From positions 5,592 through 69,591 of the forward strand of contig JANNYB010000107.1 of assembly GCA_031409875.1 (NCBI GenBank): a stretch of DNA of 64,000 nucleotides, written 5' to 3'. Source of the stretch: CALMEH01 sp031409875 (lineage in GTDB: Bacteria > Acidobacteriota > Blastocatellia > Pyrinomonadales > Pyrinomonadaceae). Of the stretch, positions 49,810 to 58,900 are shown piece after piece. The notes under the pieces are model-generated. The model was not told where the DNA came from, ran no database searches, and saw only the letters and a program-made list of their open reading frames with translations. How positions within the stretch are numbered: the first letter of the stretch is position 1; the number at the start of each line of letters is the position of its first letter. A program made the translations under genes and the position numbers.

Positions 49810-52323
49810 ATGAAGAAGTTTTACGCTTTGCTTGTCATTATATTTTTTTCGATTTATATCCAAGCACAAACCAATACAAATATAACGGAGGTTTCAAAAA
49901 CGAATTCTGCCAAATCAAAATTGGAAATTCCTCCCGAAAAAGCTAAACCGATAACAATTCCGAAAACTTCGGTCGGAATCGTGATTGACGGTAAAATTGA
50001 CGAAGAACTGTGGAAGCAAGCCGCTGTTTTCAAAGATTTTTACCAGACATATCCAGGCGATAACACGCCCGCATCGAAACCGACTGAAGTTTTGATGATG
50101 TATGACGAGAAAAATCTCTACGTCGCCTTTAAATGTTGGGACGAAAAAGACAAAATTCGCGCGACGGTTGCCAAACGCGACGAGGTTTTCGGCGAAGACA
50201 ACGTGCGGCTTTGGCTCGACACATACAATGACCAACGCCGCGCTTACGTTCTCGGTTTCAATCCGTTCGGAATTCAGCAAGACGGAATTTTTACCGAAGG
50301 ACGCGGCGCGGATTTTTCGGTTGATATTGTCATGGAATCCAAAGGCGTAATCGAAGATTGGGGCTGGGCTGTCGAAGTCAAAATTCCTTTCAAATCTTTG
50401 CGCTACACGGCGGGAAAAGGCAAAATGTGGGGATTTAATGTCGCCCGCAATATTGACCGACTCAACGACGAATTCGATCAATGGCTGCCGGACGACCGCA
50501 ATGTTTCCGGCTTTCTGATTAAACACGGCAAAATCACCGGACTCGACGAAATCAAATACGAACGCACACTCGAAATCGTGCCGAGCGTAACTTTGAGCGA
50601 AACCGGCAGACGTTTCGGCGTTTTCCCCGACGGTTCAACCGATAGATTCGTCAATCAACCGATAAAACAAGACATCGGCGTAACGCTCAAATATACGCTA
50701 TCACCGAATGTTACGCTCGATTTGGCTTACAATCCCGATTTTGCCGAAATCGAAGCCGACGCACCTGTCGTTTCCGCAAATCAGCGTTTTCCGATTTTCT
50801 TTCAGGAAAAACGCCCGTTCTTTCTCGAAGGCGCGGATATTTTCAACACGCCCTTGCAGGTTTTCTATTCGCGGACAATCGTTGATCCCGACATTGCCGC
50901 GAAATTGACGGGCAAAACCGGAAAAACTTCGTTCGGTTTTCTCATCGCTTCGGACAAAGCACCGGGAAATTACGGCGAAGACGATCTCAACGACCGCTTC
51001 ACTCGCGCCCGCGTTGACGAATTTATTGACCGAAATGCGACTTTCGGTGTTTTGCGCGTCAAACGCGACATCGGTAAAGAAAACAATATCGGATTTTTCA
51101 CGACTTATCGCAGTTTTCCCGAACAAAAAAATCTCGTCGCGGGTTTCGACGGCAGATTTAAGTTGGACGATAAAACGGTTTTTCAATTTCAAGTTGCCGG
51201 CTCGAATTCGCGCCGATGCTTTTTTGAAAATGACTTTGAACCGTTATTAAATCAGCCGCAAACGCGCAGAAATCAAGAAATCTGTGGCGGATTTAATCTC
51301 GACAACACATTTTTCCCCGGCAGTTCGTATCAAAATTACCGCACGGGCAACGGCATCGCTTATTTTGCAAATATTGATCACACGGCGGAAACTTTCGGCT
51401 ACACGGTCGAAATCGGCGGACGCTCGAAAGATTATCGCTCCGATGCCGGATTTAATCGTCGCTCAAATTCAAATTACGCTTTCGGTGGAATGCGTTTAAG
51501 CACGAAATCGAAGCCGAAAAATAAAATTATCCGCGTCAGTTGGTTCAATAATTTGAGTATGAATTACGATTGGCAAGGTCGTTCGCAAGGCTTGGAATGG
51601 GGCAGTAATGTCAATTTTCAATTTCAAGGAAATACTTCTCTGAGCTTTAACGGCGGCATCGGTTACGAACGGATTTTTGAAGAAGAATTCGGCTTGAAAA
51701 GAATGCCTTCGCGTCCGACGAGCGGTGCGTTTTTCGGGGATTCCGAGCGTTCGACAAAACAAGGCTCGATAGCCGTAGAATTTGAAAAGCAAATCAATGA
51801 AAAGATTTCTTTCAGCATTTTTGGCGGCACGATTTTCAATACTTTCGATTTCGATTTCGGCGCAGGCGAGCGTTTTCCGCGTGTCAGTCCGGCGGCTCTT
51901 CTAGGTTCGGACAAACTTGATCCGGGCGCGGGACAGCAATATGATTTCAGTGCTGAACTTGAGTTGAAACCGATAAATCCTCTGCGAATCAGCCTCGAAT
52001 ACAACAAAAATGTTTTGGTTCGCAAAGACACGAACAAAACCGCGTTCGATTCAAACATCGCCACAATTCGTGCCACTTATCAATTTACGCGGTTTGTTTT
52101 TGTCCGCACGCGACTCGATTTCGATTCGCTTTCGTCAAATTTCAGCGGTCAATATCTTGTCGGCTGGAATCCGAGTCCGGGCAAAGCGTTTTACGTCGGC
52201 TATAACGACGATTTCAACTACAACGGTTTCAATCCGTATTCCGGCGATTTGGAACAAGGTTTTCAACGCAACAGCCGAACATTTTTCATACGCTTTTCGT
52301 ATCTCTTCCGTAAGAGTTTCTAA
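49810..52323 (+). CDS. DUF5916 family outer-membrane protein with CBM9-like N-terminus
   Basis: 837 residues with a GAGGTAAG ribosome site and a signal peptide (FYALLVIIFFSIYIQAQ). Residues about 55-210 form a CBM9/DOMON-like domain (IDGKIDEELWKQAAVFKDF; VAFKCWDEKDKIRATVAKRD; RLWLDTYNDQRRAYVLGFNP). The rest, about 230-837, is a transmembrane beta-barrel with alternating aromatic strands ending FIRFSYLFRKSF, as the outer membrane requires. Such DUF5916 proteins are frequent in acidobacteria, Bacteroidota and related phyla and are thought to bind or import carbohydrates. A strong terminator follows, so transcription is probably monocistronic. Confidence 0.85.
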   Translation: MKKFYALLVIIFFSIYIQAQTNTNITEVSKTNSAKSKLEIPPEKAKPITIPKTSVGIVIDGKIDEELWKQAAVFKDFYQTYPGDNTPASKPTEVLMMYDEKNLYVAFKCWDEKDKIRATVAKRDEVFGEDNVRLWLDTYNDQRRAYVLGFNPFGIQQDGIFTEGRGADFSVDIVMESKGVIEDWGWAVEVKIPFKSLRYTAGKGKMWGFNVARNIDRLNDEFDQWLPDDRNVSGFLIKHGKITGLDEIKYERTLEIVPSVTLSETGRRFGVFPDGSTDRFVNQPIKQDIGVTLKYTLSPNVTLDLAYNPDFAEIEADAPVVSANQRFPIFFQEKRPFFLEGADIFNTPLQVFYSRTIVDPDIAAKLTGKTGKTSFGFLIASDKAPGNYGEDDLNDRFTRARVDEFIDRNATFGVLRVKRDIGKENNIGFFTTYRSFPEQKNLVAGFDGRFKLDDKTVFQFQVAGSNSRRCFFENDFEPLLNQPQTRRNQEICGGFNLDNTFFPGSSYQNYRTGNGIAYFANIDHTAETFGYTVEIGGRSKDYRSDAGFNRRSNSNYAFGGMRLSTKSKPKNKIIRVSWFNNLSMNYDWQGRSQGLEWGSNVNFQFQGNTSLSFNGGIGYERIFEEEFGLKRMPSRPTSGAFFGDSERSTKQGSIAVEFEKQINEKISFSIFGGTIFNTFDFDFGAGERFPRVSPAALLGSDKLDPGAGQQYDFSAELELKPINPLRISLEYNKNVLVRKDTNKTAFDSNIATIRATYQFTRFVFVRTRLDFDSLSSNFSGQYLVGWNPSPGKAFYVGYNDDFNYNGFNPYSGDLEQGFQRNSRTFFIRFSYLFRKSF

Positions 52324-52353
52324 GCTCTTGCTATGTTTCTCCAAACATAACTT

Positions 52354-52388
52354 GGCGGTGAATTTGCCTTAATTCACCGCCGTTTTTT
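52354..52388 (+). terminator. Intrinsic terminator of the DUF5916 gene
   Basis: GGCGGTGAATT and AATTCACCGCC form an 11-bp stem followed by GTTTTTT. Confidence 0.9.
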
Positions 52389-52390
52389 CT

Positions 52391-52489
52391 TGTCAGAACC
52401 GTCTGCGGTAGCGGATGGTTTAATTCGTTATATTGGAAAACTTTTCAAAAATTGAACTTTAACCGCCCGCTACCGCAGACGGTTCTGAC
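52391..52489. repeat. Palindromic 'SEPPAVAG' element, copy 4 (intergenic, shorter)
   Basis: TGTCAGAACCGTCTGCGGTA is mirrored by TACCGCAGACGGTTCTGAC. The core is shorter (about 40 bp) than in the other copies, and no gene reads through it. It lies between two terminators. Confidence 0.88.
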
Positions 52490-52500
52490 TTTTAAAATAA

Positions 52501-52539
52501 AGAAACCCGTTGCGCTCTCCCCTTCGCAACGGGTTTCTT
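52501..52539. terminator. Bidirectional terminator hairpin
   Basis: AGAAACCCGTTGCG and CGCAACGGGTTTCT form a 14-bp stem with an 11-nt loop; T-rich sequence follows on either strand. It serves the convergent ends around 52400-52590. Confidence 0.8.
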
Positions 52540-52586
52540 ATTTAGTCGCAAGTTGTTACACCAACGACCAAATCTCCACAAAATTT

Positions 52587-53195
52587 CTAATAATCTCTGA
52601 CCGGCAGAGTTACTTTTTCAGTCAATTCTATTTCAAATTCTTCACGCGCTTTAATTCGGACATTTTTACCTTTTCGCAGAAGAATTACTCCTAAACCGAT
52701 GCCTGTTCCGGCTGCTGCACCGATGCCCGCGCCTGTTCCCGATTTAGAAACTCCGCCAATTATTGCGCCGATTCCCGCCGTTCCTAAAACGGTCAGAATA
52801 TCTTTTGTCGGCGGAGATTTAACGCTTAAACTATTAACAAGAATTGCGTTAATGTCGCGCCGTTCGCCGTTTTCAAAGCGAAGCATTTCAAACGCGAGCG
52901 TCAAACTTCCGTCTTTTTTGCCTGTTCCGGCGCGTTTGACCGACGTAATGCGTCCGTCAATAATTGCGCCGATTGGCAGAACAACCACGTCGCGCACTTT
53001 TACAGGTTCGGAAACTACTGATGTAAAAGTATCATTGACGCTCGAAACCTTTGAACTGATTTCGTTGTCCATTTGAACACGAATCCGCGTTCCGGCGGGA
53101 AGTTCGTAAATCGTCTGGGCGTTTATCGAAATAGAAATTACAAAGAACTGAAAAGAAACAGCGAAGATTTTGGTCGCTTTACGCCAAAAGTCCAT
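52587..53195 (-). CDS. Secreted protein with glycine zipper, unknown function
   Basis: About 202 residues from ATG 53193-53195, preceded by GGAGG. A signal peptide (FAVSFQFFVISISINAQ) leads into a beta-rich segment (IYELPAGTRIRVQMDNEISS, VVLPIGAIIDGRITSVKRAG). A Gly-rich stretch (IGAIIGGVSKSGTGAGIGAA) follows, typical of glycine zippers that insert in or span a membrane. It ends in a charged beta segment. The pattern recalls the VirB10/TrbI-like and TraB-like sandwich without the conjugation context. I assign no function. Confidence 0.6.
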   Translation of the reverse strand: MDFWRKATKIFAVSFQFFVISISINAQTIYELPAGTRIRVQMDNEISSKVSSVNDTFTSVVSEPVKVRDVVVLPIGAIIDGRITSVKRAGTGKKDGSLTLAFEMLRFENGERRDINAILVNSLSVKSPPTKDILTVLGTAGIGAIIGGVSKSGTGAGIGAAAGTGIGLGVILLRKGKNVRIKAREEFEIELTEKVTLPVRDY

Positions 53196-53395
53196 AAAAT
53201 TAACCTCCATCTTCGCGGATTTTATCAAACTACAACATCCGCGAAGTATAATGGCAATGACTGTGCCACAATTATTTCAATTTATAAAATTACCGAAAAA
53301 TAGGTATTTTTCGCATTTTACACAAGAACCTTACCAGAAGTCTAATTTTTTCGTCAACAAAATGGTTTAGCGATTGCACGAAATAGGGTAAAAGC

Positions 53396-53465
53396 AAATG
53401 AGAAATGAGAAATGAGAAATGAGAATTTAAATTCAATCTCACTTCTCATTTCCCATTTCTCACTT
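53396..53465. repeat. Inverted heptamer repeat (GAAATGA / TCATTTC), second locus
   Basis: AAATGAGAAATGAGAAATGA on the left is mirrored by CTCACTTCTCATTTCCCATT on the right. It lies just downstream of the secreted protein at 53464. Confidence 0.88.
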
Positions 53466-54051
53466 ATTGAAGAATCGGATGCCCGCCGCCTTGACTGTGG
53501 TCGGCGGTTTCCTCGTATCGTTTGCGGTCGTTGTGATAGAGAACGAGATGTTCGCCCTCGAAACGGACGACATTGGAAACGCGGTTTAAATCTTTCGTGT
53601 GTTCGGCAAAAACAAACGCGCACGGATTGTAAGCCAAAACCATTCCGGCGGCGTAAATAAATCCGCCTTGATCATAGATGCTTCCCGCATATTGTCCCGC
53701 AGGAACGGCAATATCGGGCGAATATTTTTTGTTGATGTCTTTTGTGCGGTCAGCTTTGGCGATAAAAATCGTGTAATCCGAATAATTCAGACGACTTTTA
53801 TATTTATTTTTTTTTGCAATCTTAAAAAGCGCGGTCAAACCTTCGTCAATCGCATCGAGCATCGCCGAATTCGGTTCATTCACCGCATAAATCCGCGCAC
53901 CTTTCGGCGTGCTTGTGAAAACCGGAAAATTATCCTTCGTAATTCTTTGCGCTTCTTTAATCAAAGCACGATCAACACGGTTCTGCGCGAAAATATTCTG
54001 AGCAAAAAGAAATGTGACAGTCAAAATAAATAAAAATATTAAGTTTTTCAT
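53464..54051 (-). CDS. Secreted protein of unknown function
   Basis: 195 residues from ATG 54049-54051, which has a GAGGTG site upstream; 16 more codons are open but unsupported. The signal peptide is NLIFLFILTVTFLFAQNIFA. The mature part has mixed helix and strand (QRITKDNFPVFTSTPKGARI, MLDAIDEGLTALFKIAKK, DYTIFIAKADRT) and a closing segment FEGEHLVLYHNDRKRYEET with HSQGGGHPIL, in which several His residues could be metal ligands. No family was recognised. It is transcribed in the same direction as the thermonuclease upstream. Confidence 0.6.
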   Translation of the reverse strand: MKNLIFLFILTVTFLFAQNIFAQNRVDRALIKEAQRITKDNFPVFTSTPKGARIYAVNEPNSAMLDAIDEGLTALFKIAKKNKYKSRLNYSDYTIFIAKADRTKDINKKYSPDIAVPAGQYAGSIYDQGGFIYAAGMVLAYNPCAFVFAEHTKDLNRVSNVVRFEGEHLVLYHNDRKRYEETADHSQGGGHPILQ

Positions 54052-54124
54052 AAACACCTCCAAAATTACCTTAAAAGAGTTTCGCAAACATCGTGCCAAG
54101 TAAGAAAACTAAGTTGAGTAATAG

Positions 54125-54619
54125 CTAATCATTTTTTTTGCGCCAGTCTTTCGGGTCGGTTGCATCTTCGTTTTTCCATAATCCGAGTTTGTTTTCTTTC
54201 GCCTCGTTCATCGCTTCAAGATAAATTTTCAGCCGCTCTTTTCCCAATGGGTGCGAATCGTAAAACCACGCAAAGCCCATTTTTAATAATTCTAAATTCA
54301 CGTCTAAATCGCCGACGAAAACTTGCGCTAAAATTCGATTGTTGCGGTCAAGCCCGAAAGGTTTGACGATAATGTTTTTCTTATCGCGTTTGAGAAGTTT
54401 TTTCAATTCAGTCTGTGCCTTATTCCCGAAATCTTGCGCGAGTTCCGGTGCATCAATTCCAATCAGACGAATTTTGAAAATGTTGTCGGAAGCATCCGAA
54501 ACCGTTATCGTGTCGCCATCGTGAACGTCCTCGACGGCAACGCGCACCGATTCGGTTTGCGAAAAAGCCGAATAAACGAAAAATAAAAGGAGGAAAAATT
54601 GTGTAAGTGCGATTTTCAT
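54125..54619 (-). CDS. Secreted thermonuclease (SNase family)
   Basis: 164 residues with an N-terminal signal (LTQFFLLLFFVYSAFSQ). The OB-fold nuclease residues are present: Asp34/Asp36 in HDGDTIT bind calcium, Arg51 and Glu59 in IRLIGIDAPE are catalytic, and Arg95 in LDRNNRIL is the third. The C-terminal helices (LELLKMGFAWFYD ... EAKENKLGLWKN) also match. Staphylococcal-nuclease-like enzymes cleave DNA or RNA in the periplasm or outside. Basic tail KDWRKKND may help nucleic-acid binding. It stands upstream of another secreted protein; the gap of 73 nt allows co-transcription. Confidence 0.92.
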   Translation of the reverse strand: MKIALTQFFLLLFFVYSAFSQTESVRVAVEDVHDGDTITVSDASDNIFKIRLIGIDAPELAQDFGNKAQTELKKLLKRDKKNIIVKPFGLDRNNRILAQVFVGDLDVNLELLKMGFAWFYDSHPLGKERLKIYLEAMNEAKENKLGLWKNEDATDPKDWRKKND

Positions 54620-54827
54620 TAAAAATCATTCAAATCGTGTTCAACTTTTTCGCACGGTTTGATGATGGCAAGACACGCAAATTAAATAAAAAATACGAGA
54701 TGATATTACGCCAAGATTTCCTCCGCGACAAATCAAGCACCGGACAAAAATAACATTAAAGAAACAAAATAAAATCCAAACCGAGTCCGGGAAATTCCGG
54801 TTCATCCGAATTTTCCGCCTCATCCGA

Positions 54828-54888
54828 AAAAATAAAAATGGATTCACCAAAGTATTTATAACACTTCAGCGAATCCATTTTTATTTTT
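54828..54888 (-). terminator. Terminator of the tRNA-Leu transcript
   Basis: AAAAATAAAAATGGATTC (54828-54845) pairs with GAATCCATTTTTATTTTT (54871-54888), an 18-bp stem followed on the minus strand by T-rich DNA. It is just past the tRNA 3' end. In the 281-bp space 54620-54900 nothing else was recognised. Confidence 0.75.
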
Positions 54889-54952
54889 ACCAAAAAGGTT
54901 TGGTGCTTAGGGCGGGAATCGAACCCGCACGCCCTTACGGACACAGGATTTT

Positions 54953-55257
54953 CTTACCAACTACGGTTTTCACCGCTTACCTTTTTGGAAAAAGTAATTT
55001 GTGGTCTGGACTTTATCTTCATCTTTTACTTAAAAAAGCATTCAGACGGAAGCCGTTAAGTCTCTACACTTTTCTGAAAATAATTTTTCAGACTTAGCTC
55101 GGTATTGCCACTTTTACAAGGTTTCACCGAGTTTGACTTCATTCATACAAAGGATTTCGCCTTTGATGCTCAAATTTTTAAAGCAGATTAAAAGTTTCCA
55201 AGTGTCAAAATTTATTCAAGTTTTGCCTTTTTACTTTTTACTTTTGCCTTACCGCTT
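54953..55257 (-). ncRNA. Group I intron in tRNA-Leu(UAA)
   Basis: 305 nt, ending in G as group I introns do. On the minus strand the conserved blocks occur in order: P-like AAACTCGGTGAAACC (55120-55134), Q-like GGCAATACCGAGCTAAG (55093-55109), R-like GTAGAGACTTAACGGC (55052-55067) and S-like AAGATAAAGTCC (55008-55019). GACTT in R and AAGTC in S can make P7, the guanosine site. The P/Q segments closely resemble those I remember from the Anabaena tRNA-Leu intron. No homing-endonuclease frame is present. A CTTTTTA heptamer array is lodged near its 5' end. Confidence 0.9.
55221..55252. repeat. Heptamer repeat (TTTTTAC) inside the group I intron
   Basis: TTTTGCCTTTTTACTTTTTA lies in the intron's 5' region between splice site and core, where insertions are normally tolerated in peripheral helices. 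Confidence 0.85.
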
Positions 55258-55301
55258 AAGTCCTGTGCGTCTACCAATTCCGCCACCCAAGCACGAAAGA
55301 A

Positions 55302-55330
55302 AGATTAGCATTTCCGATTGCGAAATTCAA
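55302..55330 (-). promoter_or_regulatory. Probable sigma70 promoter of tRNA-Leu
   Basis: On the minus strand TTGAAT (55325-55330) and TAATCT (55302-55307) are 17 nt apart, and the -10 box is about 10 nt before the mature tRNA 5' end. Confidence 0.65.
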
Positions 55331-55409
55331 AGATTGAAAGAAAAAAAATGCAACAAACAACAAATGACGGACAACGGACGAATATTGTGCCATACTATTG
55401 GCGTAAATT

Positions 55410-55892
55410 ATGGAACAATTAGCCGGAATATTTTGGGCAATTTTGGGCGTGATTTTGATAATTACGGAAGTTTTTACACTCAGTTTTTTTCTTTTGTGGT
55501 TTGGAATCGGCGCGTTTGCGGCGGCGATTTTTGCGTTTTTGGGATTTTCGTTTGTTGTGCAATTTATAGTTTTTGCAGTTGTTTCCGTTGCTTTAACCGT
55601 GATGTCGCGGACGATTTTTGCCAATTATTTCCGGCACAATGAAGACCGAGTTAAAACGGGCGTTGACTCGATTCCGGGAAAAATCGGCACGGTAACGAAT
55701 GCCAGTGCGGGCGCATTAAACGAAGGCGCGGTCAAGGTTTTCGGTTCAACGTGGACGGCTTTTCCGTTTGATGATGAAACGCGATTAATCGAAGGCGAAA
55801 AAGTCGAAGTCGTCGAGGTCAGAGGTTCTTCTATTTATGTCAGAAAAATCGGCGCAGAACGCGAACTTCCCGAATGGCGCAAAGAAAAGTGA
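55410..55892 (+). CDS. NfeD family membrane protein
   Basis: 160 residues. Two or three membrane helices occupy residues 4-75 (LAGIFWAILGVILIITEVFT; FFLLWFGIGAFAAAIFAFL; VVQFIVFAVVSVALTVMSRT). The cytosolic C-terminal OB-fold of NfeD follows: GKIGTVTNASAGALNEGAVK, GSTWTAFPFDD, VEVVEVRGSSIYVRKIG. NfeD proteins usually pair with a stomatin/SPFH protein or a ClpP-class membrane protease; neither is adjacent, so this is the short, stand-alone form. It may organise membrane domains. The stop TGA lies at the edge of a repeat hairpin. Confidence 0.9.
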   Translation: MEQLAGIFWAILGVILIITEVFTLSFFLLWFGIGAFAAAIFAFLGFSFVVQFIVFAVVSVALTVMSRTIFANYFRHNEDRVKTGVDSIPGKIGTVTNASAGALNEGAVKVFGSTWTAFPFDDETRLIEGEKVEVVEVRGSSIYVRKIGAERELPEWRKEK

Positions 55893-55975
55893 AAAAGGAT
55901 AAAAGTGAAAATGTGAAAAAGTTTGGTTGAGGAAATTCAATCAAACTTTTTCACATTTTCACATTTTCACTTTAA
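55887..55975. repeat. Inverted tandem repeat (GTGAAAA / TTTTCAC)
   Basis: AAGTGAAAAAGGATAAAAGT and GTGAAAATGTGAAAAAGTTT on the left are mirrored by AAACTTTTTCACATTTTCAC on the right. The left edge contains the NfeD stop and the right edge abuts the receptor stop. Unit length is 7-9 nt here. Confidence 0.85.
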
Positions 55976-58900
55976 AAAGAGAATTTACCCGAAATCTGAA
56001 TCTTCCGTGAACTGCTGACGACGCTTTCGCGGATTCTTCCGAAAGGTGCGGTTGTTGAAGTAAGATTAGAATTCGGATTAGCAAACGACGGCGTGTTTGT
56101 CAGATTTCTGGCATCTACGCGCAAATCGAAGCTGAATCTTTCGGTAAATCTAAACTTCTTGGAAAGCGAAATATCAGTCCGAAATTCTGATGGACCGATA
56201 AAGAAGTTGCGTCCCGTATTGCCGACTTCTCCGGCTGCCGGAACGGTAAATTGGGCAATCTGTGTCGGGTCAAGGAAATAATTTGTTCCCAGACTTTGAA
56301 TCACACTTCCCATATTTCGCGTGCAACCTGTGCAGTTGGCAAGCGATGAAACCGCGTTGCTGAAAGTGTTAAAGCCCGAATAAATCGTGAACGGTCTGCC
56401 CGAAACCAAGAGCATATTTCCCGCAACCTGCCAACCGCCGACGATGAAATCGAGTGCTTTCGGCATATCCGAACCGAATGCTCTGCCGCGTCCGAACGGC
56501 ACTTCGATAACGTAAGTCGCCTGAAGCGCGTGGCGGCGGTCAAAGTCCGACCAAGCGTAATTCAGACGGCGATTGTTATTATCAAACGGTGTGCTTGAAG
56601 CCGATTGAACTGCGCCGCGCGAAACGACCGTGAAAGCCGGATCGAACGAGCGCGTATCTTTCGACATTGAATAAGTGTAGCCGACTTGAAAGCTGATGCC
56701 TTTGGTAATACGGCGTTTGGCGATAATTTCCAAACCGTTGTAACGCGAAACATCACTGCTGTCAATGACATTCAAAGAACCTCTGAATTGCGGATATTTT
56801 TGGAAAAAGAACTGATTGAATCCGAAACCCGTAATCGCGGTTGCGCCGGTTCTTTGGGCAAGAGTCTGCGCGACTGTGCCGACAGCGTTTTGAGTCAACT
56901 GCGTAGCGAAAGCCGTGCGGAAAGCCGCCGAACTTCCGTTTGCTGCGCCGCCAACGAGCAGCGATGCCAAACAATTCGGATTTGCCGCGCCTGCCGCGTC
57001 TTGCGCTTGGATAAACGACTGCAAAAATGTCTGACCGCCGCAACGCGGGTCGGATGCGCCAATGTTCACCTGATTTGCATCGTATCCGCCAATCAAATGA
57101 GTTCCGCGTCTGCCGACGTAATTGACTTCGATGACCGTATTAAAACCGATTTCGCGCTGAATTCCGGCAAACCATTGATGAATTTCGGGGAATTGCAAAT
57201 TTTGGTCAATCACCGTAATATTGCTGTTGCTTAAAACAGGTTGACGCAAAGTATTCGGTGTCGAAGTCGGGAAAAGCGTTCCCAAATTTCGCACGAGTCC
57301 GCCGTTAGCGGTAACTGATGTCGTGTTTCCGGGTGCGCTTTGGAAAATGCTCGAACCGAAAAGGAATGTTGCAAAACGGTCGTAAGCCAGACGATAATTT
57401 GCTCGAATTGACGTTTTGCCGTCGCCGAACGGATCCCAAGCCGCGCCAATCGAAGGCGAATAATTATTCAAATCGTTTTTGAATAATTGACCTTCTTGCC
57501 AAGCCAAAGTGCTTGAAGCCTGATAAGCCAAGCCGACGGGTTGATTAAGCCGCAAAATCGGATAACCTTTGGAAGTCGGCGCAAGTTTCAGCTCGAAACG
57601 CAAGCCCAAATCAACCGTCAGATTTGAACGCGCTTTCCAAGTATCTTGAAGATAAAAATCATATTCCTTATAAAAAGCCGTAAAATTCCAACGGCTTCCG
57701 CCGGGTAAAAACGAACCGCCGTTCGGGTCTGCCACAAAACCTTGCGAATAAGTGTTGACTCTGCCGAGAAAATTGTTGATTTGATTCTGCAAAGTTGTCG
57801 TATCGCTGGCATTGATTCCGGTTGTCGGCAATCCGAATCCGGTAAAGCTGTTGTTTCCGGCTCCCAAAGCCAACGAAGCAAACGGCTCGATTTGCGTTCC
57901 GGCAACGCCCGAACGGTCATCGAATTGTTTTCCGAAACGGAAATTTATGCCGCCTTTGAGCGTGTGTGCGCCGACAATGTAGGTCATATTGTCAACGAAT
58001 TGAAGCGTTCTCGCGCTTCGTGCATTGTATCCGAAATTAAAATTCGTGTTTTGAATCGTGTTAAACGAAAAAATATAAGTCGGGTCAGGCGTAGGCGTGT
58101 CGAAACTGAACGAAAAAGTGCTGACTCCAAAAATAAATTCGTTAGTTACATTTGATTGCGGCGACCAGCGATAGTTGATTGCCAAATTTTTCGGTTGGCG
58201 AAAAGTGTCAACTAAATTTACCGTATCGGGAAAAGCGCGAAGTCCGCCGTTGCCCGCATCGCCGATGGTGTTTTGCTCGCCCTGAGCATAACGGATGTAA
58301 AATTGATTTTTGTCGTTGATTTTGAAATCGAAACGCGAAACAAAATCGTATTGTTTTTCTCTCTGCGGCGCAGAAAAATTAAAGCCCGCCGTGTTCAAAC
58401 CGTCGCCGACCGAAAAATCATTCGGCAAAGGCATCGAATTTATAATTCCGAAAAGACGCGGGTCAATGCCCGTTCCGCTGGGATTAGTAGCGATGTTGTA
58501 ATTTGCAATACAAGGATTGGTTGCCGGAACAACGGGGCAAGTCGGAAATACAGGGTTTCCGCTGGCATCAACACTTGCGACTCCTAAACTAGAACCGATG
58601 GGCAAATTTCTGCCGTTTTGAACGTATCGGAAATTTCCTGATCGTGCGGCTTGAGTATAAACTGTTCGTTGCACGAGGCGCGATTCGTTTGACCGCAGAA
58701 ATTGCATATTGACGAAGAAAAACGCGCGGTCTTTCAGCAAATCAAAGAACGGCGTTCCTTCGCCGAAGCCCGGATTGAAAAGCGGTCCGCCGAAACTTCC
58801 GCCGAAAATATGTTGGACAAATTGGCGTTTCGGAAGTCCGAAAAATCCGATTTCATATTCGTTGGCGTGAAAATCGGGCGTTTGGTAATATTCGAATAAA

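Larger units (their letters stand above)
54901..55292 (-). tRNA. tRNA-Leu(UAA) split by a group I intron
   Basis: Exon 1 (55258-55292, 35 nt) is GCTTGGGTGGCGGAATTGG to ...CAGGACTT. Exon 2 (54901-54952, 52 nt) is AAAATCCTGTG ... CCTAAGCACCA with CCA encoded. Joined, they give an 87-nt class II tRNA. The acceptor stem GCTTGGG/CCTAAGC has one G-U pair, the anticodon stem is CAGGA/TCCTG with loop CTTAAAA (anticodon UAA), there is a long variable arm GTCCGTAAGGGCGT, and the T-arm has GGGTTCGATTCCC. The interruption lies between U34 and A35 of the anticodon, exactly where cyanobacterial and chloroplast tRNA-Leu(UAA) group I introns lie. UUA codons are served, so the tRNA is likely essential. Confidence 0.93.

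Noticed and set aside
54641..54850. Minus-strand ORF of 69 residues with CHHQTV near its end
   Set aside because: Starts inside the tRNA terminator hairpin, has no ribosome site and no recognisable domain.
54901..54990. Truncated tRNA or tRNA pseudogene
   Set aside because: The missing 5' half is found at 55258-55292 in the right orientation, and the insert has group I intron blocks.
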